DNA of 64,000 nt from Mercenaria mercenaria. Its lineage: Eukaryota; Mollusca; Bivalvia; Venerida; Veneridae. Each line of letters starts with the position of its first letter. Positions within the stretch are counted from its first letter, which is position 1. The stretch lies in assembly GCF_021730395.1 (NCBI RefSeq), contig NC_069362.1, forward strand, positions 44,286,501-44,350,500, in the 5' to 3' direction. This document shows positions 58,801 to 64,000 of this stretch, in pieces. The notes under the pieces were generated by a model. The model saw only the letters and a program-made list of their open reading frames with translations. It was not told the origin of the DNA and made no database searches. Made by a program: the position numbers and the translations under genes.

Positions 58801-59814
58801 ATGGCTCTGAACAAACTGCGAGGCATAAAACCGAAGAAGCCGGAAGTGCCTGCCATAATACAGTTGTTTAACAAGATAGTGAACAAACAAGGTCCACCGG
58901 TACAGAGATTCAGAACCAGCAGGTATATCGTACATGTAAACGAAAATGCATTTTTTATCAGTAAATATACGAAAGCTTATTAACGTCCTAATCATCTTAA
59001 ATGACATGCCGCAAAATATTGAATGTTCCAGAACTGGACCCAGGTGTTCAAATCTTTATCCGCTGTTTACACTTCCCGAAGGCGCGAGCTCAATATCGCC
59101 TGTATGCCATTCTAATTGCCAAATGCTGTAGTTGAATATTTAAAGCTAAATTCCAATTATTTAATGTTAAATGCCAACTACTTAATTAATGCTAAATACT
59201 ACATCAGAGAATGTACCGCATCAATGAAATCACATGTCAATTTCTTTTGATACAACCAGAAACTTTGTGTTTATTCCAGTTTATGAAGTATATTTGTGCC
59301 ATACGTGAAAAAAATAACAAAAAAAAATTCTTTAGTGGGGCTTGTGTAAGTCAATTTTTGGAAAGAATCATAAATAGAGCTAAATTTCGGAGACAGAACT
59401 TATGACAATCTGCTTTGTTTAAAACTGATGTATGATCTTCTTTCGTTAGAAGACTGAACAGGCAAAACAGATGAAATTTTTAAATTCAAATTCCAATACA
59501 GTCATCTTCAACTTTTTGACAATAAATAGAATGAATATAAATAAACAGTCTAAGAAAGTAAGATAGTTTGCTTTTGAATTTACAGAATCAAAAAAGTTGC
59601 TGATAAATACCAAGGTCCATTATCCGCACGTGGCAGACGACAAAAGGAATCAAGACCCAACAGCAAAGCGTCTTCGAACAACGTACAACCGGAAATTAAA
59701 GTCGACGAAGCACGTGATGAGTCACATGCTGACCTCTCGGAAAGTTTCGACGAGGATGAGAACCCATGTGACAAACGGGCGTCGTCGGGCGTCGTCCACT
59801 TTGTCTTGCGGTAG
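49871..59814 (+). CDS. EF-hand/WD40-repeat protein (WDR49/WDR64/EFCAB8 type), four exons, 1294 aa
   Basis: Exons 49871-50195, 52035-55147, 58705-58922 and 59586-59814 join in phase through GTATGT, GTGAGA and GTATAT donors and TTTCAG, TTTAAG and TTTACAG acceptors, ending at TAG. The internal donor at 55148 matters: reading through it would stop 18 bases later. Residues 1-75 are basic and disordered. An EF-hand pair spans about 85-165; the second loop is canonical (DANCDGVVDWEE, 143-154), the first degenerate. WD40 repeats run from about 200 to 1030, with at least nine WD-type ends visible (VSVWDTNSG, VHVWNFNNG, IKIWDIRD, IRIWTVNG). An acidic/Ser-rich linker lies near 750-840. The C-terminus is basic, then acidic. 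This EF-hand plus double-propeller plan is that of WDR49/WDR64/EFCAB8 proteins, associated with cilia and sperm; a ciliary role is inferred. 80% of the coding sequence is in one 3.1-kb exon. The weak pyrimidine tract before 58705 is the least certain junction. Confidence 0.88.
50196..52034. other. Intron 1 of the WD40 gene
   Basis: AT-rich intron. Apart from the palindromic element ending at 51642, which has relatives at 56231-56483, I see nothing in it. Confidence 0.6.
51471..51642. repeat. 172-bp palindrome in WD40 intron 1
   Basis: Arms of about 84 bp face each other around TGC at 51555-51557. The inner stem CACGAGGGC/GCCCTCGTG is perfect and the outer words are AAACAGTGCTTTAT and GGGCGGTTATACG. 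It is a fold-back element or the terminal part of a larger element that may begin near 51130 (GACGTCACGTCAACG). Confidence 0.75.
55558..57342 (+). mobile_element. Pearl-like element J in WD40 intron 2
   Basis: Head AACTAGAGCTGTCACAGGAG with hairpin (GTCACAGGAGTGAC), then about ten units of 130-150 bp with GACCTTTGACCTACTGACC, TATGATCCTAGGTCCAAGCG and CAAGTTATCATCCGGAAACC. The tail has GACCGACCGACAGACC-type runs, a poly-C tract (57280-57298) and TTTTGTGGGGGTATAATT. Its core is related to that of element A. A separate small element interrupts it at about 56231-56483. Confidence 0.75.
56231..56483. mobile_element. Small TIR element inside pearl element J
   Basis: ACAGTGATTTATTAAACAAC on the left faces GAATAAATCACTGTTT on the right (56432-56447). 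TTAGAATCGAAATAAT and CACGAGGGCG are shared with the palindrome at 51471-51642, so both belong to one family. GACGTCAC and ACGTCACAGCGTC words lie near the left end. It breaks a core unit of element J, so it is younger. Confidence 0.6.
57350..57525 (-). repeat. Diverged SINE copy
   Basis: GTAGAACAACCAACCTTCTG, TTTCGAACCCACATCGGTGA, GGTGCAAAAGAATCGAAATC and CCACGGAGGCCATA follow the SINE order, with the tRNA-like head on the right. It directly follows the split MITE and is intronic to the WD40 gene. Confidence 0.65.
58206..58385. mobile_element. GGATCC palindromic MITE, copy 6 (about 180 bp, internally deleted)
   Basis: The left GCGCCA...GAGAACCAACATAG end is slightly degraded and the right end CTCATGGCGCGGCTC is intact. 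The second arm lacks the central part, because TTAGAGAAACC joins directly to ATAAGGATCCATGCTGG. Intronic to the WD40 gene. Confidence 0.8.
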
Positions 59815-60350
59815 CCAAGGAAACTCTTCACGTGCTGACGTCTCAAAATTACCGTCAATCGTAGAATAATCTTAATTTGACAGACAGCTTTCCGAACAGT
59901 ACAAATAATGTTTAGAAACTATAAAAAGTGAAATATGAACAACAATGTAAGCGAAGATTAAATTCAATAAGTTTTAATGATTTTTATAGAATTTGTTTTA
60001 ATTTACCTGTGACATAAGTTGTAATATTGTATAAGAGGAATTTCTACATTTTTATTTCATGTTGACCATACATTTTTTTACATATTGCTATACATATATT
60101 GGGTATAGCTAACCATGTATCTATTTTATAACTGCATCATCATGTAGTTACATTATTGCTGATATTACGCATGTGACTCATGGTGTAAATAATGAAAATA
60201 TTTTAAAGACAAAATAAAATATGTCTACCGTATACAATGTTCATACTTAATTGAACTCAATATCCTTTTTTTTTTTTTTTTTTGATATTTACAATAATTA
60301 AGAAAGCGGATTTTATCAGATGTCTCAGTCAAACTGTCAAGAAGTTTAAA
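59815..60350. other. Probable 3' UTR and downstream spacer of the WD40 gene
   Basis: AT-rich. AATAAA at about 60214 could be its poly(A) signal. An 18-base T run is at 60267-60284. Nothing else seen. Confidence 0.45.
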
Positions 60351-60500
60351 CTTTAGCCTGCTGGCGGCAAGTGATTCTGCCTTTGTGACCAGTCCATACC
60401 AAGACCAGTCTGCACCATGACCCCTTCGAATAATAAATAGTATTACCCAAATCGAATGATGGACCAGTCCATTTTAGAAATTTGACATGCTAAGGGTTAT
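60351..60500. mobile_element. TTAGCCTGCT-type MITE, copy 4 (internally deleted)
   Basis: AAACTTTAGCCTGCTGGCGG, AAGTGATTCTGCCTTTGTG, ACCCCTTCGAATAATAAATA and TGCTAAGGGTTATA match the copies at 5340, 9600 and 55384. The middle is shortened. Confidence 0.75.
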
Positions 60501-61689
60501 ACCACTATCTTACTTCAGTGAAAAAATCGCAAATTAATCGAGGGTTCATACGTAGTCTTGGAGTAATCAATGGACTCGACATTCAAACTGAGCCAAACGT
60601 GTGAAGGATTTATGTTGGATTAGCAATGTCTAACTGATTACGAAATTAGCTGATTTGTGTGAATGTCAAACGTTCAAGGTCTCACGTGCTTTTAAGACCA
60701 CGGAACGCCTGTTTTTATTCACGCAAACGTAATATTGCTATGCGGAATAACATAGGTTTGGCCATATTTTCACATATCGTAGTCTTCACATCCCTGTAAA
60801 AAAATAAAATCGTATTCATCACCTTTGGTCATGTGAGAAATGTGATGACAAAAAAATAGGGATTTGCAACAAATTACAGTTTTTCACACGCGTGACTATT
60901 TTCAGTTTCATTAATTCCGTTTATAAATTTGTACATTAGTTCCTGACTTGTGAAACGTTTTTTTTTTTGGCTATAGAAAATAACAAAGAGACCTAACTCT
61001 GACAAGAACAAATGTATTGCAATGTTCCGCTTGTATCACTTCTTTGTCTTTACATTCTGTTTGTTCAGCTGCGAACGGACAGTAAGAAAATAGAAAAAAC
61101 GGACGGTCTAACAAAACGGAAACCGACAGTTTTCCGTTATGGATGGCAATGGAAACAAAGGAGAAATGCTCAAAAACGCAGATCGGTCGCAGATTTCACA
61201 TAAAATGTGAGGAATATTTCAGTCTGTGTGAACTTTAAGATTGTAGGGATACCGCATGTTTTTTCGTATTTTAACATCTGCGAAATCCCGAGGGATTGGT
61301 AGGTACCCGAGCTTGGTACATTTAAATGTTTTTTGTTGTATTTTTTTGTTGTTGTTTTTCTTCTCGTAAATATCATGTTCAAAATTGATAATGGAGTCAT
61401 TTCTATAACGTCATTTCAAACAGCTCAATGACATTTTATTTAGATGTATTGTTTTTCGTAAATATCTGGTGGAATCAATTCTCATTAAGTAAGGGGATTT
61501 TCACTCTTATATTTCTTTTCATATTTCTTGCACACCGGACTGGCGTTTCCGGTGATTTTACCCATGTCGGCAAAACCTATCTGTCACCCCCACCCCCATG
61601 CCATGGAGATGACTCTCGTGCTGTTAATGACAACTAACAATTCATGTCCTGATTATATATCGTTTATGGAAAGGTAAAGGTAAAAGTAA
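60501..61689. other. Intergenic stretch, no feature seen
   Basis: Short open frames only. No repeat or exon can be supported. Confidence 0.45.
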
Positions 61690-61930
61690 ATTTTTATGTG
61701 AACCTCAGTAAGACAGAGTGCCATGCGCAAACCCAAGTTTCATATTTCAAAGGTCAAGGTCACAGTCGGAGGTCAAATGTCATGGCCCATAACTTTGACA
61801 TGCATTGAGGAATCTTGTTTATATTTAGTACGAATGTTAAACACAATGAGAAGGATTGTCATGTGCAAATCCCAGTTCCTATCTCAAAAGTCAAGGTAAA
61901 AGTTAGGGCTTTAAGGGCGGCTCGACATGT
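61690..61930. mobile_element. Remnant of a pearl-like tandem-core element
   Basis: Two diverged units, about 61715 and 61850, share GCCATGCGCAAACCC/GTCATGTGCAAATCCC and CAAAGGTCAAGGTCAC/CAAAAGTCAAGGTAAA. Neither end is recognisable. Confidence 0.45.
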
Positions 61931-62734
61931 TGCCCGTGGGAATCCTGTTTTCATGTAACACGCGATGTGAAGATCTGATGGAGATTTGATTTCCTTGTAC
62001 ATATAATTCGCAACACAATTCAAATTGTTCGCCCGAATTCTTCACATTTGAACCTGTCCCGATGTTTCGACACTTTTGTGGTCAAAGCCGTGTTTTGTTA
62101 GTCGCACATTCGTCATATTCTAAAATAGAATAGAATGTCCAATGCGCGTGTGTGCTACTTACACAAAACCGTTGTAGATATAAAGTATAAAGAAGGTTTG
62201 AATCCGGGTGAAGGTGGAATTTGACCGTCTAGCGACACTTCTTTTTACTGAGGCACTGTCAAAACTGCTAGTAACAGTTTCCAAGCGAAGTTTTTATTTT
62301 GAAGTTTCAAATAAATTTGCCTATATTTATAATGACTCTTCATTTTATACAGCACTTTGACTTGAGGAAATAGTAAAAAATGAGACTCAGCGATTTTTAG
62401 GATTGGAAGAACAAGTTCGTTAATTCGAAAAATGGATAGGCTGTGCCAAGACCCCAAGGACTCTTCTATGATAATTCATAGTAAAATATTTCAAGTCATG
62501 AAAAGTGAATGGATGCCTACTATATGCGGAGCAAGACATAGTAATGTTTCTAACTCATGAAGCTTTAAATTATACAGAAATTCGTTATTGGATGTCTTGT
62601 TTAGATTCCATATTAACTAAAATTTTATATCATGGCCTATATTTGTTGTTTTTATAACAGTTCACGTTTTTGCTTGGCAAAGGTGGAATGTTTACACGTG
62701 CAAACTTTGTTCAAAAGATAAGTATTATATTTAG
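61931..62734. other. Intergenic stretch, no feature seen
   Basis: Nothing supported before the satellite begins. Confidence 0.45.
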
Positions 62735-64000
62735 AAGCATTGTTACAACCACATTTGTAATAAAAACCAGATTTGTAATAATTATAACATTTCTCGTTTT
62801 TATTACAAAAGTGGTTGCAAAGGTTCAACCACATTTGTAATAACCAGATTTGTAATAAAAATCGCAAACTTTTTTTCGGGAGATGTGTTTTCCCACGTGA
62901 TATTCAAGCTTATACATGAGTTATTAAGCACGTGCAGGTCGAATTAAACTGTTCTGGGTCATTTAAGACTCCAAATGTTTTACCCGAAATCCTTGTTCAT
63001 GGACATATTTTATTTCAGAAAATGATTACATTTCTCATTTTTATTACAAAATTGGATGCAAAGGTTCAACCACATTTGTAATAACCAGATTTGTAATAAA
63101 ATACGCAAACTTTTCTTTTCGGGAGATGTGTTTTCCCACGTGATATTCAAGCTTATGCATGCGTTATTAAGCACGTGCAGGTCGATTTAAACTGTCCTGG
63201 GTCATTTAAGACTCCAAATGTTTTACCCGAAATCCTTGTTCATGGACATATTTTACTTCAAAAAATTATTACTTTTCTCGTTTTTATTACAAAAGTGGTT
63301 GCAAAGGTTCAACCACATTTGTAATAACCAGATTTGTAATAAAAATCGCAAACACTTTTTTCGAGAGATGTGTTTTCCCACGTGATATTCAAGCTTATGC
63401 ATGCGTTATTAAGCACGTGAAGGTCGAATTAAACTGTCCTGGGTCATTTAAGACTCCAAATGTTTTACCTGAAATCCTTGTTCATGGACATATTTTACTT
63501 TAAAAAATTATTACATTTCTCGTTTTTATTACAAAAGTGGTTGCATGGTTCAACCACATTTGTAATAACCAGATTTATAATAAAAATCGCAAACTTTTTT
63601 TTTCGGGAGATGTGTTTTCCCACGTGATATTCAAGCTTATGCATACGTTATTAAGCACGTGCAGGTCGAATTAAACTGTCCTGGGTCATTTAAGACTCCA
63701 AACGTTTTACCTGAAATCCTTGTTCATGGACATATTTTACTTCAAAAAATTATTACATTTCTCGTTTTTATTACAAAAGTGGTTGCAAAGGTTCAACCAC
63801 ATTTGTAATAACCAGATTTGTAATAAAAATCGTAAACTTTATTTTTCGAGAGATGTGTTTTCCCACGTGATATTCAAGCTTATGCATGCGTTATTAAGCA
63901 CGTGCAGGTCGAATTAAACTGTCCTGGGTCATTTAAGACTCCAAATGTTTTACCTGAAATCCTTGTTCATGGACATATTTTACTTTAAAAAATTATTACA
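62735..64000. repeat. 242-bp satellite array, continuing past the window edge
   Basis: Five tandem units start at about 62787, 63028, 63271, 63513 and 63755, and a sixth begins at 63998 (spacings 241-243). Each unit contains ATTACAAAAGTGGTTG facing CAACCACATTTGTAAT around an 8-base loop, then GATGTGTTTTCCCACGTGAT and GTTATTAAGCACGTG. Units are nearly identical; the first has the most changes. A partial unit of the hairpin part precedes the array. Open frames here are not genes. Confidence 0.95.

Noticed and set aside
59580-59869. Open frames on both strands overlapping the last WD40-gene exon
   Set aside because: Shadows of the real exon 59586-59814, which is in another frame and joins in phase to the previous exon.
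1-64000. LTR retroelements or other virus-derived elements
   Set aside because: I found no long terminal direct repeats, gag, protease, integrase or capsid motifs; the only reverse transcriptase is LINE-type.

Overview
The window is eukaryotic and looks like a bivalve mollusc, probably a heterodont/venerid clam. The evidence is an AT-rich background with short exons, GT-AG introns, tRNA-derived SINEs of the clam RUDI type, several 'pearl' (Helentron-like) non-autonomous elements with tandem-repeat cores, and many copies of a 235-bp palindromic element built around GGATCC. The species is inferred; no marker gene is present.

Four host genes can be supported. (1) 567-2125, minus strand: two exons of the VHS domain of a GGA-type clathrin adaptor, continuing off the left edge. 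(2) 28792-30363, plus strand: the last two exons of an unrecognised gene with a Thr-rich repeat and a C-terminal coiled coil, with a reading-frame change inside the repeat. (3) 32867-36595, plus strand: a two-exon BTB/POZ gene of 295 codons. (4) 49871-59814, plus strand: a four-exon EF-hand/WD40 gene of 1294 codons (WDR49/WDR64/EFCAB8 type), most of it in one 3.1-kb exon. A weak single-exon candidate lies at 42323-42518 on the minus strand.

The rest is mostly mobile DNA. 245-3940 holds SINEs and GGATCC palindromes around the GGA exons. 4270-13430 is almost solid pearl-type elements, including a three-level nest (A contains B contains C). 13465-18261 holds a small retroposon with a 10-bp target duplication, a duplicated 140-bp block, and a 2.28-kb element with inverted repeats of about 600 bp. 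19906-20100 is a GC-rich hairpin cluster, followed by a 5'-truncated LINE (20557-22363). 24328-27918 (minus) is a decayed Tc1/mariner-like transposase gene split by a 2.2-kb GT-AG intron, with a MITE in its first coding part. 31196-32523 is a TIR element carrying a CTA/CTG microsatellite inside another pearl element. Two unrelated minisatellites, both with 46-bp units, flank the second BTB exon. 36990-37565 is a 576-bp element with 191-bp terminal inverted repeats and a 10-bp target duplication. The right edge runs into a 242-bp satellite array.

The host genes have no evident shared pathway. They appear to be ordinary neighbours whose introns and spacers have filled with mobile DNA. The most distinctive observations are the intron-split transposase whose catalytic motif reforms at the splice junction, the nested pearl elements whose core repeats carry perfect nuclear-receptor-like DR1 motifs, the structured GC-rich block upstream of the LINE, and the full WD40/EF-hand gene model with three upstream mini-ORFs.
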